DNA of 64,000 nt from Limnohabitans sp. Lineage in GTDB: Bacteria > Pseudomonadota > Gammaproteobacteria > Burkholderiales > Burkholderiaceae_C. A model generated the notes under the pieces. It was not told the DNA's origin. It worked only from the letters and a program-made list of their open reading frames with translations, and ran no database searches. A program made the position numbers and the translations under genes. This document shows positions 9,130 to 21,859 of this stretch, one piece after another; position 1 is the stretch's first letter; each line of letters opens with the position of its first letter. Where the stretch lies: positions 37,504-101,503 of the forward strand of contig SHXD01000001.1 of NCBI GenBank assembly GCA_009693505.1. Reading direction: 5' to 3'.

Positions 9130-10350
9130 ATGATTTCGTCTAGAGAAAGTCTAAAGGCTTGGCTGCGTTTGAGCCTGACGCCTGGTGTTGGCAATGTCAC
9201 AGCGCGCGCCTTGCTTTTGAGGTTTGGCTTGCCAGAGGCCGTCTTTGAACAAAGCACTTCCGAGCTGCAAACAATTGTAAGCAGCGCCATTGGCCAGCAG
9301 CTTCGCCTCATTCCCCTCGGCTTAGAAGACGCATTAGAGACCACTTGGGAATGGCTCCAGACGCAGGCTGATCTCGGCACGTCCAAGGTCGCGCACAAGC
9401 GCCTTCTCACCTTGGCCGATAGCGACTATCCAAGTAGCCTCATGCTCACTCCCGACCCACCTGTTCTGCTGTATGTATTAGGTCAAACTCAGCACCTGCA
9501 CTTGCTCAGCCCACCCGCCCACCAAGCGCCACGTGCAATGGCCGTGGTGGGCAGCAGAAATCCCACGCCACAAGGCCGTTTGAATGCACACGACTTTGCC
9601 GTCCATCTGGCACAAGCGGGTCTCACGGTGGTTTCTGGCTTGGCCCTGGGCGTAGACACAGCCGCGCACCAAGGCGCTTTAAAAGGTGGCAGCCCGCATC
9701 ATCCCTTGCACACGGTGGCGGTGGTAGGAACCGGCTTAGACCGCGTCTATCCGCATCAAAATCATGCCTTGGCCTTAAAGATTGCGGCGCATGGCTTGTT
9801 GATCAGCGAATACCCATTGAACACGCCGCCCATCACATCCAATTTCCCACAACGCAATCGGTTGATCGCTGGCTTGTCTCAGGGCTGCTTGGTGGTCGAA
9901 GCCGCAGCGCGTTCTGGTTCTTTGATTACCGCCAAGCAAGCCCTGGACTTGGGCAAAGAGGTGTTTGCCATACCCGGCTCCATTCACACCACCGTCTCTA
10001 AAGGGTGTCATGACCTCATCAAGCAAGGCGCCAAGTTGGTCGACTGTGCACAAGATATTTTGGAAGAGTTGAGAGACCTGCCCGCTGTTGATTGGCACAC
10101 CGCGCCTGCACCTGACTTCTTAAACCCACCTAGGGCGCACGAACCTTTGTTAGAAAATGAACAGATTGGCACGTCAACTTTGAGGGTGCTTGACTATTTG
10201 GGACAAGACCCTGTTGGCCTAGATGAGTTGCAACTGCGAAGTGGCTTAAGCACCTCTCAGTTGCAAGCTGAATTGTTTCAATTGGAATTGAACGGGGCAC
10301 TAGGCCGTTTGCAAGGCGGCCTTTACCAAAAGCTTAGCCCACGTCGTTAA
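9130..10350 (+). CDS. dprA: DNA processing protein DprA/Smf
   Basis: DprA binds incoming single-stranded DNA during natural transformation and loads RecA. This 406-residue protein shows an N-terminal helical domain, then the Rossmann-like DprA domain with VVGSRNPTPQGR and VVSGLALGVDTAAH, the NRLIAGLS segment, and a C-terminal winged-helix-like domain ending in GGLYQKLSPRR. I chose the ATG at 9130 because AGGA sits 5 bases upstream; an in-frame ATG at 9070 lacks such a site. The gene is divergent from def and convergent with secF. It suggests, but does not prove, competence. Confidence 0.95.
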   Translation: MISSRESLKAWLRLSLTPGVGNVTARALLLRFGLPEAVFEQSTSELQTIVSSAIGQQLRLIPLGLEDALETTWEWLQTQADLGTSKVAHKRLLTLADSDYPSSLMLTPDPPVLLYVLGQTQHLHLLSPPAHQAPRAMAVVGSRNPTPQGRLNAHDFAVHLAQAGLTVVSGLALGVDTAAHQGALKGGSPHHPLHTVAVVGTGLDRVYPHQNHALALKIAAHGLLISEYPLNTPPITSNFPQRNRLIAGLSQGCLVVEAAARSGSLITAKQALDLGKEVFAIPGSIHTTVSKGCHDLIKQGAKLVDCAQDILEELRDLPAVDWHTAPAPDFLNPPRAHEPLLENEQIGTSTLRVLDYLGQDPVGLDELQLRSGLSTSQLQAELFQLELNGALGRLQGGLYQKLSPRR

Positions 10351-10385
10351 CTCTTCTCCTTAACCCTCTTCCTAAACCTTCTTGT

Positions 10386-11339
10386 TTAAACTACGGCACC
10401 AGAGTTGGGGTCGTCTGGGTCTTCGTCTTTTTTCGGTGGCGCTTTGATCAAGTCTTCGCGCTGAATGCCCAACCACATGGCAATGGCCGCCGCCACAAAC
10501 ACGGAAGAATAAATGCCAAACAAAATACCGATGGTCAGCGCCATGGCAAAGTAGTGCAAAGTTTCACCGCCAAACAACAACATGGAGAGCACCATGATTT
10601 GCGTTGAGCCATGCGTGATGATGGTTCGACTGATGGTGGAGGTGATGGCATTGTCAATGATTTCCACTGTACTCATCTTGCGATAACGCCGGAAGTTCTC
10701 GCGAATTCGGTCAAAGATCACCACCGACTCGTTCACCGAATAACCTAGCACCGCCAGTACCGCGGCCAACACCGCCAAGGAGAATTCCCACTGAAAGTAG
10801 GCAAAAAAGCCCAAGATGATAATGACGTCGTGCAAATTGGCAATGATGGCCGCCACCGAGAATTTCCATTCGAAGCGCACTGCCAAATACAGCATGATGC
10901 CAATCACCACAAAAGCCAAAGCTTTCAGACCGTCAGTCGCCAACTCTTCACCCACTTGAGGGCCCACATATTCTGTGCGGCGCATGGTGGCTTCTGCGTT
11001 TTGCGCTTTCAATGCTTCCATGAGTTTGTCACTTTGCTGAGCAGAACTAACGCCCTTTTGCGCAGGCAAACGAATCATCACATCCCGCGCTGTGCCAAAG
11101 TTTTGCACTTGTACATCGGTGTAGCCTAAGCTAGAGACCACGCCGCGCACCTGTGTAAGGTCGGCAGGTTGGCTGTAGCTCACTTCCATGACGGTGCCGC
11201 CCGTAAATTCCACCGACAAATGCAAACCACGGCTGAACAAAAAGAACACCGCTAGCAAAAAAGTGGCCAAGGAGATCACGTTGAAGATCAACGCATTCTT
11301 CATAAATGGGATGTCTTTGCGGATTTTGAAAAATTCCAT
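10386..11339 (-). CDS. secF: Protein translocase subunit SecF
   Basis: SecF is the smaller RND-type subunit of the SecDF complex, which uses proton motive force to pull preproteins through SecYEG. At 317 residues it has the normal layout: a transmembrane helix at residues 18-38, a periplasmic domain to about 135, then five membrane segments with the family motif LGYSVNESVVIFDRIREN. It follows secD by 14 bp in the operon yajC-secD-secF. The C-terminus is acidic (KDEDPDDPNSGAVV). Confidence 0.97.
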   Translation of the reverse strand: MEFFKIRKDIPFMKNALIFNVISLATFLLAVFFLFSRGLHLSVEFTGGTVMEVSYSQPADLTQVRGVVSSLGYTDVQVQNFGTARDVMIRLPAQKGVSSAQQSDKLMEALKAQNAEATMRRTEYVGPQVGEELATDGLKALAFVVIGIMLYLAVRFEWKFSVAAIIANLHDVIIILGFFAYFQWEFSLAVLAAVLAVLGYSVNESVVIFDRIRENFRRYRKMSTVEIIDNAITSTISRTIITHGSTQIMVLSMLLFGGETLHYFAMALTIGILFGIYSSVFVAAAIAMWLGIQREDLIKAPPKKDEDPDDPNSGAVV

Positions 11340-11353
11340 GATGCTGCTCCGCT

Positions 11354-13246
11354 TTATGCTTTGTCGTCGGTTGTTGCAGGCAGTGCAGACCCGTCAGGTC
11401 GCCAGACTGTACCGATAGACACCGACTTGAGTTTCTTCTGACGGCCATACCAAAGATTGACCAAGCCGCGTGAGAAAAACACCGCAGAGAACATGCTGGT
11501 CAAAATGCCCAAACAGTGCACCACCGCAAAGCCGCGCACGGGGCCAGAACCAAATGCCAACAAAGCCACACCTGCAATCAGGGTGGTGATGTTGGAGTCA
11601 AAAATGGTGGCCCAAGCACGGTCGTACCCGTTGTGAATGGCCGCTTGAGGCGAAGCACCCAAACGCAACTCTTCACGCACACGTTCATTGATCAACACGT
11701 TGGAGTCAATGGCCATGCCCAGCGCCAAGGCCATGGCGGCCATGCCAGGCAAGGTGAGGGTGGCTTGCAACATCGACAGAACCGCCACCAACAACAACAA
11801 GTTGAAGCCCAGTGCAATGCTAGAGAAAAGACCAAACACCATGTAATAAATGCTCATGAAAGCAACAATCACCAAGAAGCCCCAAATGACGCTGTTGAAA
11901 CCTTTGGCAATGTTTTCAGCACCTAAACTTGGGCCAATGGTGCGCTCTTCAATGATTTCCATCGGCGCGGCCAAGGAACCTGCGCGCAACAGCAGCGCCG
12001 TGTCGTTGGCTTCGCTGGTGGTCATGCGGCCAGAAATTTGAACGCGGCCGCCACCAATTTCTGAGCGGATGACAGGGGCTGTCACCACTTCGCCTTTGCC
12101 TTTTTCAAACAGCAAGATGGCCATGCGCTTGCCCACGTTTTCGCGGGTGACATCTTTAAAGATACGTGCGCCTTTGCCATCCAATGACAAGTTCACAACC
12201 GGCTCTTGTGTTTGACCATCAAAGCCTGGTTGTGCATCGGTCAGGTTGTCGCCCGTCAGAATGACCTGCTTTTTCACAATCACCGGCTGGCCGTTACGCT
12301 CTAAGTAACGCTCAGAGCCAAAGGGCACCAAACCATTGGTTTGCTCTGCAGAACGCGCCTCGCTGCTCTCGTCGACCAAGCGGACTTCCAAAGTGGCTGT
12401 ACGACCCAAAATATCTTTGGCCTTGGCCGTGTCTTGCACGCCAGGCAGTTGCACCACAATGCGATCAAGGCCTTGCTGTTGAATGACAGGTTCGGCCACA
12501 CCCAGTTCGTTGATTCGGTTGTGCAAGGTGGTGATGTTTTGCTTCAAGGCCTGTTCTTGAACGCGGCGCGCAGCGTCAGGTTTGACATTGGCCGTGATTT
12601 TGAACTCGCTGCCTTCGGCCGCATCACCGACTTGCAAGTCGGCAAACTGATCAGCCAAGACACGGCGTGCGGCATCCAATTGCGCTTGATCGCGCACTTT
12701 GATTTCAATGCTTTGGCCGTTGCGTGTGATGCCACCATGGCGGACATCTTTTTCACGCAATGTGGTGCGAATGTCACCTGCCAATGAATCGGTTTTTTGC
12801 GACAACGCGGCTTTCATGTCAACTTGCAACATGAAGTGAACACCACCACGCAAGTCCAATCCCAAGTACATGGGTGAAGCGTGCAAAGCGGTCAACCACG
12901 AGGGTGACCGCGACAACAAATTCAAAGCCACCACATAGCCGTTGTCTGCGCCTTCTGGAATCAAGGCTTTTTGAATAGCGTCTTTGGCTTTGAGTTGTTG
13001 CTCAGTGGTTTCAAAGCGAGCTTTGATGGAAGTCCCTTCCAGCGTAACGGCTGCATAAGGCACATTGGCTGCCTTGAGAGCCTCTTCCACACGCGCCAAA
13101 GTGGCCGCGTCCACCTTCGAGCTCATCTTGGAAGACGAAACCTGAACCGCAGGTGCTTCACCAAAAAAGTTAGGCAAGGTGTAGACCACGCCCAACAACA
13201 AAGCGATCACAATGATCGCAAATTTCCACACCGGATAACGGTTCAT
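11354..13246 (-). CDS. secD: Protein translocase subunit SecD
   Basis: SecD is the large subunit of SecDF. The 630-residue protein begins with one membrane helix (residues 7-28), then LGLDLRGGVHFMLQVD near 128, the large P1 periplasmic region up to about 450, and a C-terminal block of five membrane helices with DSNVLINERVREEL. The order yajC-secD-secF and 14-bp spacing to secF are as in most proteobacteria. Confidence 0.97.
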   Translation of the reverse strand: MNRYPVWKFAIIVIALLLGVVYTLPNFFGEAPAVQVSSSKMSSKVDAATLARVEEALKAANVPYAAVTLEGTSIKARFETTEQQLKAKDAIQKALIPEGADNGYVVALNLLSRSPSWLTALHASPMYLGLDLRGGVHFMLQVDMKAALSQKTDSLAGDIRTTLREKDVRHGGITRNGQSIEIKVRDQAQLDAARRVLADQFADLQVGDAAEGSEFKITANVKPDAARRVQEQALKQNITTLHNRINELGVAEPVIQQQGLDRIVVQLPGVQDTAKAKDILGRTATLEVRLVDESSEARSAEQTNGLVPFGSERYLERNGQPVIVKKQVILTGDNLTDAQPGFDGQTQEPVVNLSLDGKGARIFKDVTRENVGKRMAILLFEKGKGEVVTAPVIRSEIGGGRVQISGRMTTSEANDTALLLRAGSLAAPMEIIEERTIGPSLGAENIAKGFNSVIWGFLVIVAFMSIYYMVFGLFSSIALGFNLLLLVAVLSMLQATLTLPGMAAMALALGMAIDSNVLINERVREELRLGASPQAAIHNGYDRAWATIFDSNITTLIAGVALLAFGSGPVRGFAVVHCLGILTSMFSAVFFSRGLVNLWYGRQKKLKSVSIGTVWRPDGSALPATTDDKA

Positions 13247-13325
13247 GATGGCGGCCGCTTCAAAGAAGAGAAAAGAGCAACAAGCAAATTCCCCTGCACA
13301 TTCAATGCTCAGGGTTGTTTTGCAA

Positions 13326-13658
13326 TTACTTCATTGAGCCCTTGGGCAAAACTTGAACCACAGCAGAACGTTGCATTTGAACTTCAACGCCATTGGCAAT
13401 CTCAATGTTCAAATAGCCGTCGCCTAATTTGCTGACTTTGCCCAAGAAGCCACCGGCTGTCACGATTTCGTCGCCTTTGGCGAGCGCATCAATCATGGTT
13501 TTGTGTTCTTTTTGTTTTTTCATTTGGGGGCGAATCATGACGAAATACAACACCACAAACATCAAGAGCAAGGGCAACATGCTCATTAAAGAAGATTGCA
13601 GGTCGCCACCCGATGCAGCTGCTGGGGCGGTTTGGGCAAAAGCGGATGAAATGAACAT
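13326..13658 (-). CDS. yajC: Preprotein translocase accessory subunit YajC
   Basis: YajC is a small single-spanning inner-membrane protein that co-purifies with SecDF and YidC. This 110-residue copy has an Ala-rich N-terminus, one strongly hydrophobic helix (residues 27-43), the family motif FVMIRPQMKKQKEHK right after it, and a small basic/beta domain with GDEIVTAGGFLGKV. It heads the yajC-secD-secF operon. The 130-bp gap upstream (13659-13788) must hold its promoter and that of the divergent nitrile hydratase operon. Confidence 0.95.
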   Translation of the reverse strand: MFISSAFAQTAPAAASGGDLQSSLMSMLPLLLMFVVLYFVMIRPQMKKQKEHKTMIDALAKGDEIVTAGGFLGKVSKLGDGYLNIEIANGVEVQMQRSAVVQVLPKGSMK

Positions 13659-13788
13659 CGACGAACTCCACGAATAAATTTAAGGTAATTCCCAAAAATC
13701 GGCTTGTAACCGGCTTTTCAGGCCAACCTCCGATTGTATGCGGGGCTATGATGGCATTCAAAGACCTTGTCCAACTCGGGAGACGACC

Positions 13789-14394
13789 ATGACCAGCCAT
13801 TCTCATGACCACGATCACGACCATTCCACCTTAAGTGAAATGGACGTCAGAGTTCGCGCCTTGGAAGCCCTGCTCACCCAAAAAGGGTACATCGACCCTG
13901 CCGGCATCGACCGCATCATTGAGACTTACGAAAACGAAGTTGGCCCTCACAATGGCGCCCAAGTGGTGGCCAAAGCTTGGGCCGAGCCCGACTTCAAAGC
14001 TTGGCTGCTTCAGGACGCTACCGCCGCCATCGCCTCTTTAGGCTTCACAGGCCGTCAAGGGGAGCACATGGTTGCGGTAGAAAACACCACCGACCAACAC
14101 AACATGGTGGTTTGCACCCTTTGCAGTTGTTACCCCTGGCCCGTTTTAGGCTTACCGCCCGTTTGGTACAAAAGCGCCGCCTACCGTTCTCGCGCAGTCC
14201 TTGAGCCGCGCAAGGTATTGGCCGACTTTGGGGTTGTCTTACCCGAAAGCACCCACATTCGCGTTTGGGACTCCACTGCCGAAGTTCGGTATTTGGTCTT
14301 GCCCAAACGCCCCGCTGGAACAGACAATTTGTCGCAAACAGCCCTGGCTGCTTTGGTCACGCGCGACGCCATGATCGGGACGGCACTGATATGA
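13789..14394 (+). CDS. nthA: Nitrile hydratase alpha subunit, cobalt type
   Basis: This subunit carries the active site of nitrile hydratase, which converts nitriles to amides. The metal-binding claw is Val-Cys-Thr-Leu-Cys-Ser-Cys (Cys109, Cys112, Ser113, Cys114). Threonine after the first Cys is the signature of non-corrin cobalt enzymes; iron enzymes have Ser there. The 201-residue protein starts at 13789 (GGAG upstream) with a His/Asp-rich tail, residues 4-12 HSHDHDHDH, which could help recruit metal. The gene overlaps nthB by 4 bp (ATGA). The order alpha-beta-activator differs from the beta-alpha order of several well-known Co-type operons. No amidase gene follows. Confidence 0.95.
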   Translation: MTSHSHDHDHDHSTLSEMDVRVRALEALLTQKGYIDPAGIDRIIETYENEVGPHNGAQVVAKAWAEPDFKAWLLQDATAAIASLGFTGRQGEHMVAVENTTDQHNMVVCTLCSCYPWPVLGLPPVWYKSAAYRSRAVLEPRKVLADFGVVLPESTHIRVWDSTAEVRYLVLPKRPAGTDNLSQTALAALVTRDAMIGTALI

Positions 14395-15065
14395 ACGGCG
14401 TTCACGACATGGGTGGCCAGCAAGGTTTTGGCCCCGTTCTTTTAGAAGAAGCTGAGTCTTTGTTCCACGCCAACTGGGAAAGTCGGGCCATGGCCATGAT
14501 TGTGGCCATGGGCGCCAGTGGCCAATGGAACATTGACCTGAGCCGCTCTGCCCGAGAGTCATTGCCACCCGCTGCCTATTTGTCCAGCACCTACTACGAA
14601 ATTTGGATTCGGGGGCTGGAAAAACTCTTGTTAGAACGCGGCATGGTGACGCAGGCAGAGCTTGAAGCAGGTCAGCTCATCACGCCGCCCGTCAAGGTCA
14701 ACAAAGTGCTCACGCGTGACACCGTCGACGCAGCCTTGAAAGCGGGCACCCCCACCGAGCGCCCCATCGCTCAGCCCGCCTTGTTCAAATTGGGCCAAAA
14801 AGTACGCGCGCTCAATATGCATCCACAAGGGCACACCCGTTTACCGCGTTATGTGCGCGGCCATGTGGGCACCATCGTCAGCTTGCACGGCGGTCATGTG
14901 ATGCCTGACCAGCACACCCTTCGCGCATTGCCGCCCTTCAACGTAGCCGTTGAGTGGCTCTACACCGTGGTATTTGATGGGCCGACTTTGTGGGGTACGG
15001 GCAGTGACCCCAACGTGGAGGTGACTGTGGACGCATGGGAATCTTATTTAGAAGCCGCACACTGA
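14391..15065 (+). CDS. nthB: Nitrile hydratase beta subunit
   Basis: This is the partner of the alpha subunit in the alpha-beta heterodimer. The 224-residue protein opens with the characteristic [16 protein letters not shown] and ends with the SH3-like beta-barrel region around [21 protein letters not shown] set the start at 14391, where the ATG overlaps the nthA stop; a longer open frame to 14265 lies inside nthA and does not resemble the family. Gene arrangement implies coupled, stoichiometric translation. Confidence 0.95.
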   Translation: MNGVHDMGGQQGFGPVLLEEAESLFHANWESRAMAMIVAMGASGQWNIDLSRSARESLPPAAYLSSTYYEIWIRGLEKLLLERGMVTQAELEAGQLITPPVKVNKVLTRDTVDAALKAGTPTERPIAQPALFKLGQKVRALNMHPQGHTRLPRYVRGHVGTIVSLHGGHVMPDQHTLRALPPFNVAVEWLYTVVFDGPTLWGTGSDPNVEVTVDAWESYLEAAH

Positions 15066-15084
15066 TTTGTTCTCAAGCACAGCC

Positions 15085-15468
15085 ATGCAAAACACCCAAC
15101 TGACCCTTGAAGACATCGCCCAACAGTGCGGCGGCGAAATGCCATTGCCCGTGCAAGAAGCCAACGGAGTCGTCTTTGCAGAACCTTGGCAAGCGCATGC
15201 TTTTGCCATGACGCTTCAGTTACACGAAAAGGGCTTGTTCACGTGGCCCGAGTGGGCAGTTGCGTTGACGGGTGAAATTCTAAAAGCGCAGACTGCTGGC
15301 GATGCTGACACCGGCACCACGTATTACACGCACTGGCTCAATGCCCTGGAGTCAATGGTGTTGGCCAAGCAATTGGGCACCGCCGACCAAATTCATGATT
15401 TGGAACATGCTTGGGAAGCTGCCGCTGCACGGACACCCCACGGACAGCCCATCGCCTTAGACATTTAA
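15085..15468 (+). CDS. Nitrile hydratase accessory protein (activator / cobalt-insertion factor type)
   Basis: This 127-residue protein resembles the small NHase activators (P14K/NhlE-like), which are homologous to the beta-subunit N-terminus and aid cobalt insertion by subunit swapping. It shows the family's FAEPWQAHAFAMTLQLHEKG and FTWPEWAVALTGEI segments followed by a YYTHWLNALESMV helix. I took the ATG at 15085. A TTG at 15067, two bases after the nthB stop, would add six residues and cannot be excluded, since neither start has a good ribosome-binding site. It completes the three-gene operon. Confidence 0.85.
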   Translation: MQNTQLTLEDIAQQCGGEMPLPVQEANGVVFAEPWQAHAFAMTLQLHEKGLFTWPEWAVALTGEILKAQTAGDADTGTTYYTHWLNALESMVLAKQLGTADQIHDLEHAWEAAAARTPHGQPIALDI

Positions 15469-15527
15469 GTCTCTGGGGTGTCGGTGCCGACAACACTATG
15501 ATGCGCACATCTTCCGGATAATTAAAC

Positions 15528-16396
15528 TTGCGATTTCCTTTTTTACCTGTTGCCGCCCTGATGGTCAGTTTGATCACTCTGTGTGCTGGCACATCCTTGG
15601 CCAAAGGTTTGTTTCCGTTTGTAGGTGCCGAGGGAACCACCACCTACCGATTGGTATTTTCCACGCTATTGCTCATGGCTTTTTGGCGCCCTTGGCGCCG
15701 CGCCTGGACTTGGGCCGATGTGCCCATCCTGGTGGTGTTTGGCGCCACATTGGGCGTGATGAACTTGCTGTTTTACAGCGCTATCAAAACCGTGCCCTTT
15801 GGTTTGGCCATCGCCGTTGAATTCACGGGGCCGTTGGCCGTCGCTTTGTGGTCTTCCAAAAAACCGCTCGACTTTGTATGGATTGTTTTAGCCGTTGCTG
15901 GCATGGGCCTGATCTTGCCACTTGGAAACACGATGGGTGCAGACATGCAGACAGCTGCGATCGATCCGCTGGGAATTGCTTATGCGTTAGGCGCTGGTGC
16001 TTGCTGGGCTGTCTACATTGTTGTCGGCCAACGCGTGGCCGATCGCATTGGGGCATTTGCCACACCCATGGGCATGTTGGTGGCAGCCTTACTGGTCACC
16101 CCTGTGGGCATCAGTGTGGCGGGCAGTTCATTGTTAAACCCAGAGTGGATGTTGGCTGGCTTAGGCATTGCCTTGCTGTCGAGTGCTATTCCCTATAGCT
16201 TGGAAATGTATTCACTCAAACACTTGCCCAAACAAACATTCAGCATCTTGCTCAGTCTAGAGCCCGCCGTAGGTGCATTGGCGGGTTGGCTGGTTCTTTC
16301 AGAACAACTCAGCACACAACAATTGGGTGCCATCGGCTTGATCATGGCCGCTTCGATGGGAAGCGCCATGACCGCGGGTCAGCGCAAGATCGCTGA

Positions 16397-16400
<4 letters not shown>
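15528..16400 (+). CDS. rhtA: EamA/DMT family exporter, RhtA-like (threonine/homoserine)
   Basis: This 290-residue inner-membrane protein has about ten hydrophobic helices in two EamA repeats (residues 5-130 and 150-280). The segment GTSLAKGLFPFVGAEGTT resembles RhtA, which exports threonine, homoserine and related amino acids. The only start upstream of the first helix is a TTG at 15528, since an in-frame ATG further upstream is separated from it by a stop. The ribosome-binding site is weak. It may read through from the nitrile hydratase operon 59 bp upstream. Substrate is inferred from the family only. Confidence 0.8.
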
Positions 16401-19079
<2,679 letters not shown>

Positions 19080-19117
19080 CTAAGGGTGTTTTGATTCACC
19101 TTCAATCGGCTCTGGCC

Positions 19118-20227
19118 TTAAATGCGCATGGGCATCACCACGTATTTGAACTGGTCGTTTTCTGGGATGGTGATGAGTGCAGAGCTGTTGGCATCGGCCA
19201 AATCAATGCGCACCATGTCTTGGCCCATGTTGGTCAGTACATCGATGATGTAAGTGACGTTGAAGCCAATTTCAATGCTGTCGCCAGCGTAGTCAATGTC
19301 AAGTTCGTCCACGGCTTCTTCTTGCTCGGCGTTGGTCGACGCCACGCGCAAAGTGCCGGGGTCTAAATTCAAACGAACGCCTTTGAATTTGTCGCTGGTC
19401 AAAATGGCAGTGCGTTGCAAGCAAGACAACAAGGCTTGACGGCCCAGCGTGAGGTTGTTGCGGTGGCCTTTGGGAATGACGCGGTTGTAATCGGGGAACT
19501 TGCCTTCTACGAGTTTGGTCACAAACTCCATGCCACCAAAACTGAACTTGGCTTGGTTGTTGGCAAACTGCATGTCGATTGCGCCTTCGGCATCACTTAA
19601 CAAGCGCTGCATTTCTAACACTGTTTTGCGGGGCAAAATAACTTCTTGTTTGTTGGGCACATCGGTGTCCAAAGTGGCCGAAGCAAAAGCCAAACGGTGA
19701 CCATCGGTAGACACCAAAGACAACTGCTTGCCTTCGGCCACAAACAAAATACCGTTGAGGTAATAACGGATGTCGTGCACGGCCATGGCAAAAGACACTT
19801 GGCTGAGCAACTGCTTCAAAGTTTTTTGCGGCACGCTGAAAGCGGGGCCAAAGCTGGCCGCTTCTTGCACCAGTGGAAAATCTTCTGCAGGCAATGTCTG
19901 CAATGTGAATTTGGATTTGCCACCCTTCAAAATCAATTTGCTTTGACTGGATTCCAAACTGACGGTTTGATCGGAAGGCATGGTGCGCAAAATGTCGATC
20001 AGTTTGCGCGCGCCCACCGTGGTCGTGAAGTCGCCGGCATCGCCGTCCATTTCGGCGGTGGTGCGAATTTGGATTTCAAGATCGCTGGTAGTCAACTGCA
20101 GAGCTTTACCAGTTTTGCGAATCAACACATTGGCCAAAACAGGCAATGTGTGACGACGCTCAACGATGCCAGAAACGGATTGCAAAACAGACAGCAATTT
20201 GTCTTGGGTGGCCTTCAGTACGATCAT
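19118..20227 (-). CDS. dnaN: DNA polymerase III beta subunit (sliding clamp)
   Basis: DnaN forms the ring-shaped dimer that tethers DNA polymerase III to the template. The 369-residue protein starts MIVLKATQDKLL (base 20227) and ends with the conserved VVMPMRI that lies near the ligand-binding pocket. Three similar domains of about 120 residues each are expected and the length fits. It sits 134 bp downstream of dnaA, with a strong GC palindrome in the gap, and 104 bp upstream of gyrB. Confidence 0.98.
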   Translation of the reverse strand: MIVLKATQDKLLSVLQSVSGIVERRHTLPVLANVLIRKTGKALQLTTSDLEIQIRTTAEMDGDAGDFTTTVGARKLIDILRTMPSDQTVSLESSQSKLILKGGKSKFTLQTLPAEDFPLVQEAASFGPAFSVPQKTLKQLLSQVSFAMAVHDIRYYLNGILFVAEGKQLSLVSTDGHRLAFASATLDTDVPNKQEVILPRKTVLEMQRLLSDAEGAIDMQFANNQAKFSFGGMEFVTKLVEGKFPDYNRVIPKGHRNNLTLGRQALLSCLQRTAILTSDKFKGVRLNLDPGTLRVASTNAEQEEAVDELDIDYAGDSIEIGFNVTYIIDVLTNMGQDMVRIDLADANSSALITIPENDQFKYVVMPMRI

Positions 20228-20243
20228 GTCTTCCTCTGTTTTA

Positions 20244-20274
20244 GGGGGCCCCAATTTGGAATTCGGGGGCCCCC
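20244..20274. repeat. GC-rich inverted repeat between dnaA and dnaN
   Basis: Two self-complementary blocks, GGGGGCCCC at 20244-20252 and GGGGGCCCCC at 20265-20274, are linked by AATT, TGG and AATT. The whole forms a near-perfect stem of about 13 bp with a 3-nt loop, 17 bases upstream of the dnaN start. It has no U-tract on the dnaN side. It could pause transcription from dnaA into dnaN or bind a regulator. Confidence 0.7.
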
Positions 20275-20361
20275 AGATTTTCGCTGATTTTTAGCCTCAA
20301 ATTGAGCTTTTGACGGCTTAATTCAGCATTCTTTAGGGGGGCTCGGCCACCCACCCCAAAC

Positions 20362-21762
20362 TTAGCCTTTGAGGGTTTGTTCCAAAACGTGCAATTGTTG
20401 GTTCAACTCAGTCAGTTGCTGGCGTTCTGCGCTGATTTTTCGCACGGCATGCAACACCGTGGTGTGATCGCGTCCACCAAACAACTCGCCAATTTCAGGG
20501 AGGCTTTTTTGGGTCAATTCTTTGGCCAAGTACATGGCAATCTGACGCGGCCGAGCAATGCTGGCCGGGCGCTTTTTGGAATACATGTCGGCGACCTTGA
20601 TCTTGTAATAATCGGCCACCGTTTTTTGAATGTTCTCGACGCTGATTTGGCGGTTTTGAATGGACAGCAAGTCGCGCAGGGCTTCCCGTGCCAGTTGGAT
20701 GGAAATTTCCTTCTGGTTAAAACGCGAATACGCCAAGATTTTGCGCAATGCGCCTTCCAGCTCACGCACGTTAGAACGCACGTTCTTGGCCACAAAGAAG
20801 GCCACTTCTTCGGGCATGACACTGCCTTCACTGATGGCCTTGTTGATCAAAATGGCCACCCGCATTTCAAGCTCAGGCGGCTCAATGGCCACCGTGAGGC
20901 CCGAATCAAATCGGGATACCAGCCGCTCATGGATGTCAGCCAAGCCTTTGGGATAGGTGTCGCTGGTCATCACAATGTGCGACTTTTTGGCCAGCAAGGC
21001 CTCAAAGGCGTTGAAGAACTCTTCTTGGGTGCGATCTTTGTTGGCAAAGAATTGCACATCGTCAATGAGGAGCAAATCGAGCGAGTGATAGCGATGCTTG
21101 AACTCGTCAAATGTTTTGCGCTGATAGGCTTTAACCACATCTGACACAAACTGTTCAGCATGAATGTAGAGAACTTTGGCATCGGGCCTGTCAGCCAAGA
21201 GCTTGTTGCCCACCGCATGCACCAAGTGGGTCTTACCCAAACCCACGCCACCGTAGATGAAAAGAGGGTTGTAAAGGTGGCCGGGCATGGTGGCCACATG
21301 CATGGCTGCAGCGCGGGCCATGCGGTTGGCAGAGCCCTCCACCAAGGTGTCAAAAGTGAGGGCCGTGTTCAAACGGTGACGATGGCCGTCGGCGGGCACT
21401 TCATCGGGCGCATCACCTGTTTCGGGCCTGGCTTCCAAAGCAGCTTTTGCCATTGAAAATGCAGTTTTTCCTTGAACTTCTCTGGTAGTAAGTGCTAACT
21501 CTATTTGAATTTTTTGGCCATGCAACCGAGACAAGACATCGGCCAATTTCGAGCTGTATTGCGCCCGTATCCAGTCTAATTTGAATCGGTTGGCCACAAA
21601 CAAAGTGACCTTTGACAGGTCATCTGAGACCTGGGCGGTGAGCGGCTTGATCCATGTGTTGAATTGCTGCTCAGGGATCTCCTGGGCCAGCTCGTCTAGG
21701 CACACCTGCCAAAGCGCTTGACCGGCTTCGTCTGCGTCCGAGGGATGCTGTCCGTTGCTCAT
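20362..21762 (-). CDS. dnaA: Chromosomal replication initiator protein DnaA
   Basis: DnaA binds 9-bp boxes at the origin and opens the DNA for replication. The 466-residue protein shows the N-terminal DnaB-interacting domain (QFNTWIKPL), a variable linker, the AAA+ core with Walker [10 protein letters not shown] and Walker [11 protein letters not shown], and domain IV with the DNA-binding signature [16 protein letters not shown] use the ATG at 21762; a TTG two codons upstream is an alternative. A consensus DnaA box lies 67 bp upstream, consistent with autoregulation. Confidence 0.98.
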   Translation of the reverse strand: MSNGQHPSDADEAGQALWQVCLDELAQEIPEQQFNTWIKPLTAQVSDDLSKVTLFVANRFKLDWIRAQYSSKLADVLSRLHGQKIQIELALTTREVQGKTAFSMAKAALEARPETGDAPDEVPADGHRHRLNTALTFDTLVEGSANRMARAAAMHVATMPGHLYNPLFIYGGVGLGKTHLVHAVGNKLLADRPDAKVLYIHAEQFVSDVVKAYQRKTFDEFKHRYHSLDLLLIDDVQFFANKDRTQEEFFNAFEALLAKKSHIVMTSDTYPKGLADIHERLVSRFDSGLTVAIEPPELEMRVAILINKAISEGSVMPEEVAFFVAKNVRSNVRELEGALRKILAYSRFNQKEISIQLAREALRDLLSIQNRQISVENIQKTVADYYKIKVADMYSKKRPASIARPRQIAMYLAKELTQKSLPEIGELFGGRDHTTVLHAVRKISAERQQLTELNQQLHVLEQTLKG

Positions 21763-21828
21763 TGGCAAGCGCCTAGGGTGTGGACAGATGGTTGTTTCAT
21801 TGGGCTCAAAAGTAACTTTATCAAGAGT

Positions 21829-21837
21829 TTATCCACA
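21829..21837 (+). promoter_or_regulatory. DnaA box (TTATCCACA)
   Basis: Exact match to the 9-bp DnaA-binding consensus. It lies between the putative dnaA promoter and the dnaA start, so it could serve origin activation, repression of dnaA by its own product, or both. Confidence 0.8.
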
Positions 21838-21859
21838 TGCAAGGTGGACAGCTTATGCC

